64,000 nt of DNA, taken from positions 186,001-250,000 of the forward strand of contig NZ_JAAAUC010000002.1 of the NCBI RefSeq assembly GCF_009908165.1. Direction: 5' to 3'. Under the pieces are notes generated by a model, which saw nothing but the letters and a program-made list of their open reading frames with translations, was not told the DNA's origin and did no database searches. The first letter of the stretch is position 1, and each line of letters opens with the position of its first letter. Made by a program: the position numbers and the translations under genes. Below are positions 36,440 through 45,350 of this stretch, in pieces. This DNA is from Frigidibacter albus. Lineage in GTDB: Bacteria; Pseudomonadota; Alphaproteobacteria; Rhodobacterales; Rhodobacteraceae.

Positions 36440-38401
36440 ATGTTCGCCAAGATCCTGATCGCCAACCGCGGCGAGATCGCCTGCCGGGTGATCGACACCG
36501 CCCGCCGCATGGGCGTGGCCACCGTCGCCGTGCATTCCACCGCCGATGCGGCCTCCCGCCATGTGGCGATGGCCGACGAGGCCGTGGCCGTCGGCGGCCC
36601 GGCCCCGGCGGGCAGCTACCTGCGCGGCGAGGCGATCATCGCCGCGGCGCTGCAAACCGGCGCGCAGGCGATCCACCCGGGCTATGGCTTCCTGTCGGAG
36701 AATCCCGAATTCGTCGATGCCGTCACTGCCGCGGGCCTCGTGTTCATCGGCCCCTCTGCCGCCGCGATCCGGGCGATGGGTCTCAAGGACGCCGCCAAAC
36801 GGCTGATGGCCGAGGCGGGGGTGCCGGTGGTGCCGGGCTATCACGGCGCCAATCAGGACCCCGAGCATCTGGCTGGCGCTGCCGATACCGTCGGCTATCC
36901 GGTGCTGATCAAGGCGGTTGCGGGCGGCGGCGGCAAGGGCATGCGCCGGGTGGAGCGGCCCGAAGACTTTGCCGAGGCGCTGGCCTCCGCGCAGCGCGAG
37001 GCTGCAGGCGCCTTCGGCAACTCCGCGGTGCTGATCGAGAAATATGTCGAAAAGCCCCGCCATATCGAGATGCAGGTCTTCGGCGACGGCACCCATGCGG
37101 TCCACCTCTATGAGCGCGACTGTTCGCTTCAGCGCCGCCACCAGAAGGTGATCGAGGAAGCCCCGGCCCCCGGCATGACGCCCCAGATGCGCGCCGCCAT
37201 GGGCGAGGCCGCGGTGCGCGCCGCCACCGCGATCGGCTATTCCGGCGCCGGGACCATCGAGTTCATCGTCGATGCCTCGGATGGCCTGCGCCCCGACCGC
37301 TTCTGGTTCATGGAGATGAACACCCGACTGCAGGTCGAACACCCGGTGACCGAAGCCATCACCGGCATCGACCTTGTCGAATGGCAGCTGCGCGTGGCGT
37401 CGGGCGAGCCGCTGCCTCTGCGCCAGCAGGACATTCCCCTGAGCGGCCATGCCTTCGAGGCCCGGCTCTATGCCGAGGATGTGCCCGCCGGCTTCCTGCC
37501 CGCCACCGGCACTCTGGACCATCTGGCCTTTCCGGCCGGCGCCCGGATCGAAACCGGCGTGCGCCCGGGCGATACGATCAGCCCCTGGTATGACCCGATG
37601 ATCGCCAAACTCGTCGTCCATGGCCCCACCCGTGCCGTGGCCCTTGCCCAACTCTCCCGCGCTCTGGCGGAAACCGAGGTGGCCGGCTCCGTCACCAACC
37701 TCGCCTTCCTCGGTGCGCTGGCCCGCCATCCGGGCTTTGCCGCGGGCGATGTCGACACCGGCCTCATCGCCCGCGATCTGGCGGCGCTGACCGAGGTGCC
37801 CGCCTGCCCGCCGGGCGTCGTCGCCTTGGCGGCACTGGCGGCGGCGGGGCTGGACCAGCCCGCCGCCCCGCAGCAGGGCTTCAGCCTCTGGGCCCCGCTG
37901 CGCCAGCAGGTCACGCTGCACGCGGCGGGCGAGGACATTGCCGCCACGCTTCAGCCCCACGGCCCGGACCGGGTTACGGTGGAACTGCCCGGCCACACCC
38001 TCCACGCCGAACGCCGCGGTGGGGCCTGGTCGCTCGACGGCGCCAAGGCCCCCGGCACCGCCCGCCGCACGCCCCATGGCATCGCCGTCTTCGGCCCCGC
38101 CGGCACCTTCACCTTCACACCCGTGGACCCGCTCGCCCGCCTGGCCGCCGCCGGGGCAGGGGGCAATGTCGTGCTCTCGCCGATGCCGGGCCTCGTCAAG
38201 GCGGTGTTCGTGGCGCCGGGGCAGGTGGTGGCGGAGGGCGAGCGGCTGGCGATCCTGGAAGCGATGAAGATGGAGCACACCCTGACCGCCGCCCGGATTG
38301 GCATCGTCGCCGAAGTGCTCGCCGCTGCCGGAGATCAGGTCGAGGCCGGGGCGGCTCTGGTGCGGCTGGAGGATGAGGAACCCAAGGAGGCGGCCGCATG
38401 A
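36440..38401 (+). CDS. mccA: Methylcrotonyl-CoA carboxylase, biotin-carrying (alpha) subunit
   Basis: The 653-residue subunit carboxylates its own biotin with ATP. The N-terminal biotin carboxylase domain starts FAKILIANRGEIACRVI. The ATP-grasp glycine loop is in AVAGGGGKGMRRV near 165, and EMNTRLQVEHPVTE lies near 295. The C-terminal biotinyl domain carries the modified Lys in LEAMKMEHTLTA near 615. AAGGAGGG precedes the ATG at 36440. The tandem repeats lie just before this ribosome-binding site. Its stop overlaps the GST gene start (ATGA). Confidence 0.95.
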   Translation: MFAKILIANRGEIACRVIDTARRMGVATVAVHSTADAASRHVAMADEAVAVGGPAPAGSYLRGEAIIAAALQTGAQAIHPGYGFLSENPEFVDAVTAAGLVFIGPSAAAIRAMGLKDAAKRLMAEAGVPVVPGYHGANQDPEHLAGAADTVGYPVLIKAVAGGGGKGMRRVERPEDFAEALASAQREAAGAFGNSAVLIEKYVEKPRHIEMQVFGDGTHAVHLYERDCSLQRRHQKVIEEAPAPGMTPQMRAAMGEAAVRAATAIGYSGAGTIEFIVDASDGLRPDRFWFMEMNTRLQVEHPVTEAITGIDLVEWQLRVASGEPLPLRQQDIPLSGHAFEARLYAEDVPAGFLPATGTLDHLAFPAGARIETGVRPGDTISPWYDPMIAKLVVHGPTRAVALAQLSRALAETEVAGSVTNLAFLGALARHPGFAAGDVDTGLIARDLAALTEVPACPPGVVALAALAAAGLDQPAAPQQGFSLWAPLRQQVTLHAAGEDIAATLQPHGPDRVTVELPGHTLHAERRGGAWSLDGAKAPGTARRTPHGIAVFGPAGTFTFTPVDPLARLAAAGAGGNVVLSPMPGLVKAVFVAPGQVVAEGERLAILEAMKMEHTLTAARIGIVAEVLAAAGDQVEAGAALVRLEDEEPKEAAA

Positions 38402-39054
38402 TCCGCCTGCACCATGTCGCGCAGACCCGGTCGTTCCGGGTGCTGTGGATGCTGGAGGAGCTGGGGCTGGAGTTCGAGGTCGTCCCGCATTCCTTCTTCG
38501 ACCGATCCTTGCGTGATCCCGCCTACCTCGCGCTCTCCCCCGCCGGCCGGGTTCCGGCGCTGGAGATCGACGGGCGCACACTTTGCGAATCCGGCGCGAT
38601 CGTGCAGTACCTCGCCGAGACCCGTGGCGCGCTGACCGGCACGCCAGACGAACGCCCCGACTGGCTGGAAGGGCTGCACTATGCCGAAACCGTCGGCTCC
38701 CACGTCGCCAACCTGACCCAGCACCACATCATCCTGCGTGATCCCGCCATGCGCAGCCCCACCGTGATGCGGCTGGAGGCGAAGCGGCTGGAGAAGGCGC
38801 TGGAGGGCATCGAGCGGCGGATGGCGGGCGACTGGCTGCTGCCCTCGGGCTTTTCGGCAGCCGACATCGCCGTCGCCTATGGTGCGCTGATCGGGCAACG
38901 CTTCGTGACTCTGGACCGCCTGCCGCGCGTCGCAGGCTGGCTGGACCGGATCGCGGCCCGCCCCGCCTTCCTGCGCGCCGCCGCCCGCGACGGGGCCGCC
39001 ACGATCTACATGGCACCGTTCTATCCCCCGCCCGAGGAGATGCCCCATGCCTGA
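38398..39054 (+). CDS. Glutathione S-transferase family protein
   Basis: The 218-residue protein has a thioredoxin-like N-terminal domain with RSFRVLWMLEELGLEFEV and the glutathione-contact motif LCESGAIVQYLAE near 62, then an all-helical C-terminal domain with FSAADIAVAYG near 160. It lies inside the leucine-degradation operon, overlapping mccA by 4 nt and the HMG-CoA lyase gene by 8 nt. It may remove reactive unsaturated acyl-CoA by-products or act as an isomerase; this is inference. Confidence 0.88.
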   Translation: MIRLHHVAQTRSFRVLWMLEELGLEFEVVPHSFFDRSLRDPAYLALSPAGRVPALEIDGRTLCESGAIVQYLAETRGALTGTPDERPDWLEGLHYAETVGSHVANLTQHHIILRDPAMRSPTVMRLEAKRLEKALEGIERRMAGDWLLPSGFSAADIAVAYGALIGQRFVTLDRLPRVAGWLDRIAARPAFLRAAARDGAATIYMAPFYPPPEEMPHA

Positions 39055-39916
39055 TCCCGTCGAAATCTTCGAAATGGGCCCCCGCGACGGCCTGCAGAAC
39101 GAAGCCCGGATGATCCCCGCCGCCGAAAAGATCGCGCTGGTCGATTGCCTCTCGCGCGCCGGGTTCCGGCGGATCGAGGTCGCCAGCTTCGTCTCGCCAA
39201 AGTGGGTGCCGCAGATGGCAGATGGCGCCGAGGTGCTGGCCGGCATCGCCCGCGCCCCCGGCGTCGCCTATTCGGCGCTGACCCCCAACCTCAAAGGCTA
39301 TGAAGGCGCCCGCGCCGCCCGCGCCGATGCTGTGGCGGTCTTCGCTGCCGCCTCCGAGGGATTCAGCCGCGCCAACCTCAACTGCACCATTGCCGAGAGC
39401 CTCGACCGCTTCGCCCCGGTGATGGCGGCCGCCAAGGCCGACGGCATCCCGGTGCGCGGCTATGTCTCTGTCGTGACCGACTGCCCCTATGACGGGCCGA
39501 TCGCGCCGGGGGCGGTGGCGCGGGTGGCGGCGGCGCTGCTGAAGATGGGCTGCACCGGGATCAGCCTCGGCGACACCATCGGCCAGGGCCGGCCCGAGAC
39601 GGTGGCCGCGATGCTGCAAGCGGTATTGCAAGAGGTGCCGGCGGCGCAACTCGCGGGCCACTTCCACGATACCGCGGGCCGGGCGCTGGCGAATATCGAG
39701 GTCTCGCTGGAGCTTGGCCTGCGGGTCTTCGACGCAGCGGTAGGCGGGCTCGGCGGCTGCCCCTATGCCCCCGGGGCCAAGGGCAATGTGGCGACGGAAC
39801 TGGTCGCGGCACGGATGGCGGAGCTGGGGCATCCGACGGGGCTGGACATGGGTGTGGTTCTTGAGGCGGCAGCAATGGCCCGCGCGATGCGCGGCGGGAG
39901 CACGGATGATGTATGA
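39047..39916 (+). CDS. mvaB: Hydroxymethylglutaryl-CoA lyase
   Basis: The 289-residue TIM-barrel enzyme splits HMG-CoA to acetyl-CoA and acetoacetate, the last step of leucine catabolism. It shows EMGPRDGLQNE (9-19), the catalytic Arg-Asp region, VASFVSPKWVPQMAD near 45, the metal-binding HFHDT near 203 and the C-terminal signature GGLGGCPYAPGAKGNVATE with the catalytic Cys near 237. Length fits the bacterial family. The next gene starts inside its last codons. Confidence 0.94.
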   Translation: MPDPVEIFEMGPRDGLQNEARMIPAAEKIALVDCLSRAGFRRIEVASFVSPKWVPQMADGAEVLAGIARAPGVAYSALTPNLKGYEGARAARADAVAVFAAASEGFSRANLNCTIAESLDRFAPVMAAAKADGIPVRGYVSVVTDCPYDGPIAPGAVARVAAALLKMGCTGISLGDTIGQGRPETVAAMLQAVLQEVPAAQLAGHFHDTAGRALANIEVSLELGLRVFDAAVGGLGGCPYAPGAKGNVATELVAARMAELGHPTGLDMGVVLEAAAMARAMRGGSTDDV

Positions 39917-40688
39917 CACGCTGACCCTGACGACCGACGACCGCGGCGTGGCGCGGCTGACGCTGAACCGGCCCGAGAAGCATAATGCCCTCGACGCGGC
40001 GATGATCGAGGAACTGACCGATGCCGCCACCGCGCTCGGCGCCGATCCCGCGGTGCGGGTGGTGGTGCTGGCGGGCGCGGGGGCCAGTTTCTGCGCCGGG
40101 GGCGACCTTGGCTGGATGCGCGCCCAGATCGCTGCCGATGGCCCCACCCGGGCGGCGGGCGCGCGGGCGCTGGCGATGATGCTGAACGCGCTGAACCTCT
40201 GCCCCAAGCCGCTGATCGGGCGCATCCACGGCAACGCCTTTGGCGGCGGCATCGGCATGATGTCGGTCTGCGATGTGGCCATTGCGGCGGACACCGCCCG
40301 CTTTGGCCTGACGGAAACCCGGCTGGGGCTGATCCCCGCCACCATCGGCCCCTATGTGCTGGCGCGGATGGGCGAAGCGATGGCGCGGCGGGTATTCATG
40401 TCGGCGCGGCTGTTTGGCGCTGATGAAGCGGTGACGCTCGGCCTCGCCGCCCGCGCCGTGCCGCCCGCGGATCTCGATGCGGCGGTGGAGGCCGAGGTGG
40501 CGCCCTACCTCGCCTGCGCGCCCGGAGCCGTGGCCGAGGCAAAGGCGCTGGCCCGCCGGCTCGGCCCCCCCATCGGCGGCGCCGAGATCGAGGCCAGCAT
40601 CGCCGCCCTCGTCACCCGCTGGGAAAGTCCCGAGGCGGCCGAGGGCATCGCGGCCTTCTTCGACAGGCGCAAGCCGGGCTGGGGGTAG
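39906..40688 (+). CDS. Enoyl-CoA hydratase, probable methylglutaconyl-CoA hydratase
   Basis: The 260-residue crotonase-family enzyme begins MMYDTLTLTTDDRGVARLTLNRPEKHNALDA in the usual way (two parts). It has the oxyanion-hole segments GAGASFCAGGDLGWM near 55 and IHGNAFGGGIGMMSVCDVAIA near 105, and the catalytic Glu region LTETRLGLIPATIGPYV near 132. In this context it should hydrate 3-methylglutaconyl-CoA to HMG-CoA, completing the path between Mcc and the lyase. Two ATGs (39906, 39909) follow GGGAG; either overlaps mvaB by about 10 nt. Confidence 0.9.
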   Translation: MMYDTLTLTTDDRGVARLTLNRPEKHNALDAAMIEELTDAATALGADPAVRVVVLAGAGASFCAGGDLGWMRAQIAADGPTRAAGARALAMMLNALNLCPKPLIGRIHGNAFGGGIGMMSVCDVAIAADTARFGLTETRLGLIPATIGPYVLARMGEAMARRVFMSARLFGADEAVTLGLAARAVPPADLDAAVEAEVAPYLACAPGAVAEAKALARRLGPPIGGAEIEASIAALVTRWESPEAAEGIAAFFDRRKPGWG

Positions 40689-40699
40689 GGTGCCCTCTT

Positions 40700-40779
40700 C
40701 TTGCCCGGAACAAGGCGCTTCGCGCCGCCGGGCAGCGCCCGCCTCCCGGCCCGCCCCGTGGGCGCTTCTCAACTGTTCC
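40700..40779. repeat. Three-stem structured repeat, copy B
   Basis: The first 20 bases equal those of the copy at 26404, and the rest is similar. The inner stem is GGCGC-TTC-GCGCC here against GGCGCT-GT-AGCGCC in copy A, so pairing is kept although bases differ. The third stem pairs AGCGCCC with GGGCGCT. It lies 12 nt after the hydratase gene and may end that operon. Confidence 0.6.
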
Positions 40780-40949
40780 GCGTAGAACTGCGGTGGAGGT
40801 AGGCCGCACCATAAAGTGCCTAGAACGCCTGTTGCTCGCCCACCCGGCGGACGGGCGCTGCCCTTTGGTGCGCCTCGGCCATTCGGGGCCACTCCGCCTC
40901 TTGCCCGCCGCGCCCCGCGCCGCTAGACAGGGCGAGCCTTACGGCGCAA

Positions 40950-41025
40950 GGGTGATTAGCTCAGTTGGTAGAGCGCCTCGTTTACACCGAGGATGTCGGG
41001 AGTTCGAGTCTCTCATCACCCACCA
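40950..41025 (+). tRNA. tRNA-Val (anticodon UAC)
   Basis: A 76-nt cloverleaf with encoded CCA. The acceptor stem GGGTGAT pairs with ATCACCC, the D arm holds AGCTCAGTTGGTAGAGC, the anticodon stem CCTCG pairs with CGAGG around TTTACAC (anticodon TAC), and the T arm has GGGAG-TTCGAGT-CTCTC with one G-U pair. The discriminator base is A at 41022. The pqiC gene on the other strand ends 5 nt beyond the CCA. Confidence 0.96.
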
Positions 41026-41030
41026 TCCCC

Positions 41031-41591
41031 CTACCGGCCCACCCCGCGCGCGATGATCGTGGCCAGTTCCGCCAGCGCGGCGGATTGCGCGGCGGCGATG
41101 TCCTGCGGGTCCGTGCCCGCCATCGGCACCGCTATGGCGAAGGGGGCCGAGGCGGGGCCGGCATTCACCTCCTCCGCGCGCACGTAATACTGCCCCTGCA
41201 GCCGAAAGATGTTGTCGGCGCCGGCAAGGCTCTGTTCCACCCGCACCTCGATCTCGGCATCGGGCAGGCCGGCCAGCGGCCAGGGTTCCGCCGCCACGGT
41301 GGCGGACAGCGCGGCATCGAGCTGCCGGGCCAGCGCCAGCGTCAGGCTGCGTTCGGGCAGGTCCGCCCAAAGCGCGCGGCGGGCGTTCTTCACCGCGCCA
41401 TCCTCGCCCTGCAGCGCGATCTCCGACGCCGCGGCATATTCGGGCAGCGACACGTCGCGCAGCATGATGGTGCGCGCGGCGGTGGTCAGCCGCATCTGCG
41501 GCGCCGGCGGGTCGATCAGGTAGCGCGGGGCATTGCCGCAGGCGGCAAGGGCCAGCGAAAGGATCAGCAGCATCGGCGGTTTGGCCATCAT
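41031..41591 (-). CDS. pqiC: ABC-type transport auxiliary lipoprotein, PqiC-like
   Basis: The 186-residue protein has a lipoprotein signal ending LALAAC with the modified Cys at 18, then a single domain of the PqiC/YmbA (DUF330) family (PRYLIDPPAPQMRL to the C-terminus). It should sit on the periplasmic side of the outer membrane and work with PqiA and PqiB in moving lipids between membranes. It starts 3 nt after the pqiB stop. It ends next to tRNA-Val. Confidence 0.88.
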   Translation of the reverse strand: MMAKPPMLLILSLALAACGNAPRYLIDPPAPQMRLTTAARTIMLRDVSLPEYAAASEIALQGEDGAVKNARRALWADLPERSLTLALARQLDAALSATVAAEPWPLAGLPDAEIEVRVEQSLAGADNIFRLQGQYYVRAEEVNAGPASAPFAIAVPMAGTDPQDIAAAQSAALAELATIIARGVGR

Positions 41592-41594
41592 GTG

Positions 41595-43706
41595 TCAGCG
41601 TCCCAGGATCAGAGAGTTCGGATTGCGTTCGATCGTCCGTGCCAGCGCGGTGACGGCATCGGCTGCCGACTGGATATCGCGCAGCACCGACATCAGTTCC
41701 GTGTTGAAGCGCGACCGCTCGCCATACCCCGCGATCACCCCGTCGGCGCTGACCACCAGCCCCGACATACGCTCCGAGAGGTCCGGCAGCGATTGCGCCG
41801 CCTCGTTGATCGAATTGGCGGCGGCTTCGGCGGCGCTGATCGCAGAGTTGGCGCGCTCGATGGCACCGCCGGCGCGGATCTGGGCGAGGAACACCGTCAT
41901 CTCTTCCAGCGCGCCGGTGAAGGCGGCGGGCAGGGCGCGCGCCTCCTCGGTGCCGATCAGCGCGTCAGCGCTGTCGATCAGCCGGTCAGCCGAGGCCAGC
42001 AACTCCTCCATCGCCAGACCATCGACCTTCTCGGCGATGGAGCGGACCTCGGAGGTGATGGCGGGGAAATCCTCCGACGCCGTCTCAAGGCTGGTCAGCG
42101 CCCGGTCGGCGCGGCCGATGGCAGCGATCAGGTTCTCGACCGCCTGGCCCTCCTCGATCTTGTCCAGGATCTCGCGGGCGCTGGCGGCAATCGCCCGCAC
42201 CTCGGCCGGGATCGCGGCCACGTCTTCCGAGGTGACCAGTGCGCGGGTATCGTCGAGCAGGCCCACGGCGGCTTCGGGCACCCGGCGGGTGGCAGGATCG
42301 GCGGCCAGCGCGCGGAAACTGTCCAGCGCATCGATGGCCGCCTCCATCAGGTCCTCGACCGGCAGCGCGTTGATCCGCTCGAACACGCCCTGCGAGGTGG
42401 CGGCGAAATCCGACAGCGCGGCTTCGGAGGTCGGCAATTCCGGATAGGGCTCTGCGTCCATGCGGATTTCGGCGGGCCGGGCATCGGGAAGCTCAACCAG
42501 ATCGACCAGCAGCCCGCCGGTCAGGATGCTGGCAGTGGTCAGCCGGGCGCGCAGGCCGTTGTTCTGCACGAAGGTTCCCAGAAGGTCGATCGCCTGCTCG
42601 GGGGTGGCCTCGTCGCCAAGGCCAAGCTTGCCGATCCGCAGCTCCAGATTGGCGCGCAGCCGCACGCGGCGGGCCGTGCCCTCGCCCTCGACATAGGCGC
42701 CAAGGTCGGTGACCTCGCCGACCTTCAGTCCGCGAAAGCGCACCTCGGCGCCCACCGTCAGGCCCGACACCGAGCCGTCGAACACCACCGAGACCGGCAG
42801 CGTGGCATCATTGGCCGAGGTGAAGACGCTGTCGCGCGCGGTGTTCTCGTCGGGATAGACCTCGAAGCTGTCGCCGGGATCCACCGGATCGCCGCCCGAC
42901 ACCACCGTGTCGAAGCTGATGCCGCCCTCGATCAGCGAGGCGAGGCTTTTCACGTCCAGCTCCACCCCCGAGGCGCCGATGGAGACATCGAAGCCCGACG
43001 CATCCCAGAACCGCGACGCAGAGGTAAGGCGTTCGGTATAGGGTGCCTCGATGAAGGCATCGATCAGCACGCTCTCGCCATCGTCGGACAGCCGCGGCGC
43101 GCCGACCGCGCCGACCTCGATCCCCCGGTAGAGGATCGGCGCGCCGGCCGAAATCTGGTTGCCGTCGCGCAGCCGCAGCACCACCACCATGCCGGTCTGG
43201 TCCGGTCCGCCCAGCATCGGCGGCACCTCGAGCCCGGTGAAGCGGCTGTGCGCACCGCTGGACTCGGAATCCCACCGCCCGGCGATGAAGGCGCCCGACA
43301 GCACGGTATCAAGCCCGGTTACGCCACGCACGCTGACCTCGGGGCGCACCACCCAGAACTCGGCGCCATCGTCGATGAAGGGGGCGACATCCCTGGACAC
43401 GCGGACGTTGACCAGCACCTCGGACAGGTCCGCGCCGAAATTCACCTGCTCGACCACGCCGATGGTCACGTCGCGGAACTTCAGCGGCGTCTGCCCGGCC
43501 TCAATGCCCGAGGCGTTCTGGAAGCTGATCGTCACCAACTCGCCGCGGCCGGCATAGCTTTGCCAGGCGACACCAAGCGCCGCCGCCAGCGCCACGATCG
43601 GCACCAGCCAGACGGGCGACAGCTGGTGCCACCAGCGCTTGCGCGCCGGGGTCACCTGCATCTGCGGGACTTCGCCCTGGGGCGACGGGATCTCGGGGTC
43701 GGTCAC
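41595..43706 (-). CDS. pqiB: MCE-domain protein, PqiB family
   Basis: The 703-residue protein has one N-terminal membrane helix (PVWLVPIVALAAALGVAW, about 32-49) and three MCE domains (near 60-140, 170-250 and 295-390; each with the pattern of a G-rich beta-barrel, for example LKFRDVTIGVV and VRFRGLKVGEVTDLG). A long helical C-terminal part of about 300 residues follows. E. coli PqiB is about 546 residues, so the tail is longer here. Such proteins form periplasm-spanning tunnels for lipids. I chose the GTG at 43706, with GAGG upstream and 13 nt after pqiA; ATG 43661 is the alternative. Confidence 0.88.
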   Translation of the reverse strand: MTDPEIPSPQGEVPQMQVTPARKRWWHQLSPVWLVPIVALAAALGVAWQSYAGRGELVTISFQNASGIEAGQTPLKFRDVTIGVVEQVNFGADLSEVLVNVRVSRDVAPFIDDGAEFWVVRPEVSVRGVTGLDTVLSGAFIAGRWDSESSGAHSRFTGLEVPPMLGGPDQTGMVVVLRLRDGNQISAGAPILYRGIEVGAVGAPRLSDDGESVLIDAFIEAPYTERLTSASRFWDASGFDVSIGASGVELDVKSLASLIEGGISFDTVVSGGDPVDPGDSFEVYPDENTARDSVFTSANDATLPVSVVFDGSVSGLTVGAEVRFRGLKVGEVTDLGAYVEGEGTARRVRLRANLELRIGKLGLGDEATPEQAIDLLGTFVQNNGLRARLTTASILTGGLLVDLVELPDARPAEIRMDAEPYPELPTSEAALSDFAATSQGVFERINALPVEDLMEAAIDALDSFRALAADPATRRVPEAAVGLLDDTRALVTSEDVAAIPAEVRAIAASAREILDKIEEGQAVENLIAAIGRADRALTSLETASEDFPAITSEVRSIAEKVDGLAMEELLASADRLIDSADALIGTEEARALPAAFTGALEEMTVFLAQIRAGGAIERANSAISAAEAAANSINEAAQSLPDLSERMSGLVVSADGVIAGYGERSRFNTELMSVLRDIQSAADAVTALARTIERNPNSLILGR

Positions 43707-43719
43707 TTTGGATATCGCC

Positions 43720-44325
43720 TCATTCGTCCCAGATGGCCCGGGGATCAAAACTTTGCGCCGACAGCATGGTGAAGGCAACCGACAGCGCGAAACTGATCGC
43801 CGCGATGCCGGGGTTGATGGTCGCCACCGCATCGAAGCGCACCAGCGAGGCGAGGATCGCCACCACGAACACGTCGATCATCGACCAGCGCCCGATGAAC
43901 TCCACCACCGCATGCAGCCGGTGCTGCGCGTGTTCATCCAAAAAGCGGTGGTTGCGGATCGACAGGGCCAGAAAGGCGATGGCCATGAACTTGCCGACCG
44001 GGATCAGGATACTGGCAAAGAAGATGACGAAGGCCACGAAGTAATCGCCATGGCCCAGCAACTCGACCACGCCGCCCAGGATCGTGCCCTCGCCGGAATA
44101 GGTGAGGGTGCGGGTGATCAGCATCGGGTAGATATTGGCGGGGATGTAGACGACGAGCCCTGCGAACCACCAGGCCCAGACCCGCTGCAACGCCCGCGGA
44201 TCACGGCTGGACAGCGGGGCGCCGCAGCGGGTGCAAAGCTCGGTGCCCGGCGCGAAGACCCGGCCGCAGCGGGTGCAGCCGATCAGCCCGGCAGTGCGGG
44301 CGGTGGGGACTGCTGCAGGGGTCAT
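43720..44325 (-). CDS. Paraquat-inducible protein A, second half
   Basis: The 201-residue membrane protein begins with a rubredoxin-like zinc motif (CTRCGRVF then CTRCGAPL, about 17-35), followed by four membrane helices including IPANIYPMLITRTLTYSGEGTILGGV and GRWSMIDVFVVAILASLV. It matches the C-terminal half of E. coli PqiA, which is one 417-residue chain. Here the two halves are separate genes overlapping by 4 nt. It is the inner-membrane partner of PqiB. Confidence 0.88.
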   Translation of the reverse strand: MTPAAVPTARTAGLIGCTRCGRVFAPGTELCTRCGAPLSSRDPRALQRVWAWWFAGLVVYIPANIYPMLITRTLTYSGEGTILGGVVELLGHGDYFVAFVIFFASILIPVGKFMAIAFLALSIRNHRFLDEHAQHRLHAVVEFIGRWSMIDVFVVAILASLVRFDAVATINPGIAAISFALSVAFTMLSAQSFDPRAIWDE

Positions 44326-45029
44326 GCGCGGCTTGCCGCGGCATCGGCGGCGCTGCGCCGTGCAGTTTCCCGCCGCTCGATGGCCTGCCAGACCGATTCG
44401 GCGTCCATCACGTCATCATGCAGCACCGTCACCACCACCAGCCCGCAAAACGCCCAGAAGGCCGGGCCGGGGGTGACGGTGGCGATACCGGCAACCTTGA
44501 CCAGCGCGACGGCGACGCCGATCAGGAAGATCTCTGCCATCGCCCAGGGCTTCAGCGCATCGGCCAGCCGGAAGGCCTGCGCCGCGCGGGGCAGGGCCGG
44601 GCCGCCGCGCATCATCGGGGCCAGCGTGTAGACGATCAGCGACAGCCGCAGCGCCGGGATCACCACGATCAGCGCGCCCACTGCCACCGACAGCGGCAAC
44701 ATCATCCCATCGGAAAACGCCAGCACCGCATCCAGCACCGAGGCGCGGCTGTGCATGCCGGAGGCAGAGAGGTCGAGGAACGGCATGAAGATCGCCGCCG
44801 CCATCAGGATCAGCGCAGTGACGGCCAGCGCGATGATCCGGCTGAAGGCGCGGGCGCGGGGCGCGATCAGCACCGCGCCGCAGCGGGTGCAGATCGCCCG
44901 TTCGCGCGGGGCCACGGGCGCGATCTGGTAGAGCGCATCGCAATGCGGGCAGGCGCGCAAACGCTCCAGCGCCGCCGGGTCGGGCCGGGGTGCAGAGGGA
45001 CGCTGTTGCTGATGTATATGTGCCGACAC
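44322..45029 (-). CDS. Paraquat-inducible protein A, first half
   Basis: The 235-residue protein has a zinc-ribbon pair (CPHCDALY then CTRCGAVL), then four membrane helices with FMPFLDLSASGMHSRASVLDAV and the conserved KPWAMAEIFLIGVAVALVK. It corresponds to the N-terminal half of PqiA. Start is uncertain: GTG at 45038 lies too near the GAGG motif, so GTG at 45029 with 9-nt spacing is preferred. Order on the minus strand is pqiA1-pqiA2-pqiB-pqiC. Confidence 0.85.
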   Translation of the reverse strand: MSAHIHQQQRPSAPRPDPAALERLRACPHCDALYQIAPVAPRERAICTRCGAVLIAPRARAFSRIIALAVTALILMAAAIFMPFLDLSASGMHSRASVLDAVLAFSDGMMLPLSVAVGALIVVIPALRLSLIVYTLAPMMRGGPALPRAAQAFRLADALKPWAMAEIFLIGVAVALVKVAGIATVTPGPAFWAFCGLVVVTVLHDDVMDAESVWQAIERRETARRSAADAAASRA

Positions 45030-45350
45030 CCGCCCCACCCCTCACTGAAACCTGTTGCGCCATCTCAACTTAGAGCCAATCCACGCCGGGTCCAGTGCCG
45101 ATGCACGCCCTCGCCGTCACGGCACTTGCCTGCATCTGCGGGGCCAAGTGCCCGCCAGGGCGGCGTTTCACGGAGTGTTGACCCGGGTTTTGGTTGCCCC
45201 GGGCGCACAGGGCTGCACTTGCAGCGGGACCTGCTGCATCGTGACTTGCACGAGAGACCGAATTTCCGCCTACTCCCGCCGACATCTGCCGCCGACAGAA
45301 TTCCCGCCCTCCCGCGTTACATGCCGGGAACAGCCAGACCGGAGACGACG
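45030..45350. other. About 320-nt divergent region between pqiA and the RND operon
   Basis: It must hold promoters for both operons. An inverted repeat TGCAGC (45220-45225) and GCTGCA (45233-45238) is the only notable structure. No clear -10/-35 pair and no convincing small protein were seen. Confidence 0.4.
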
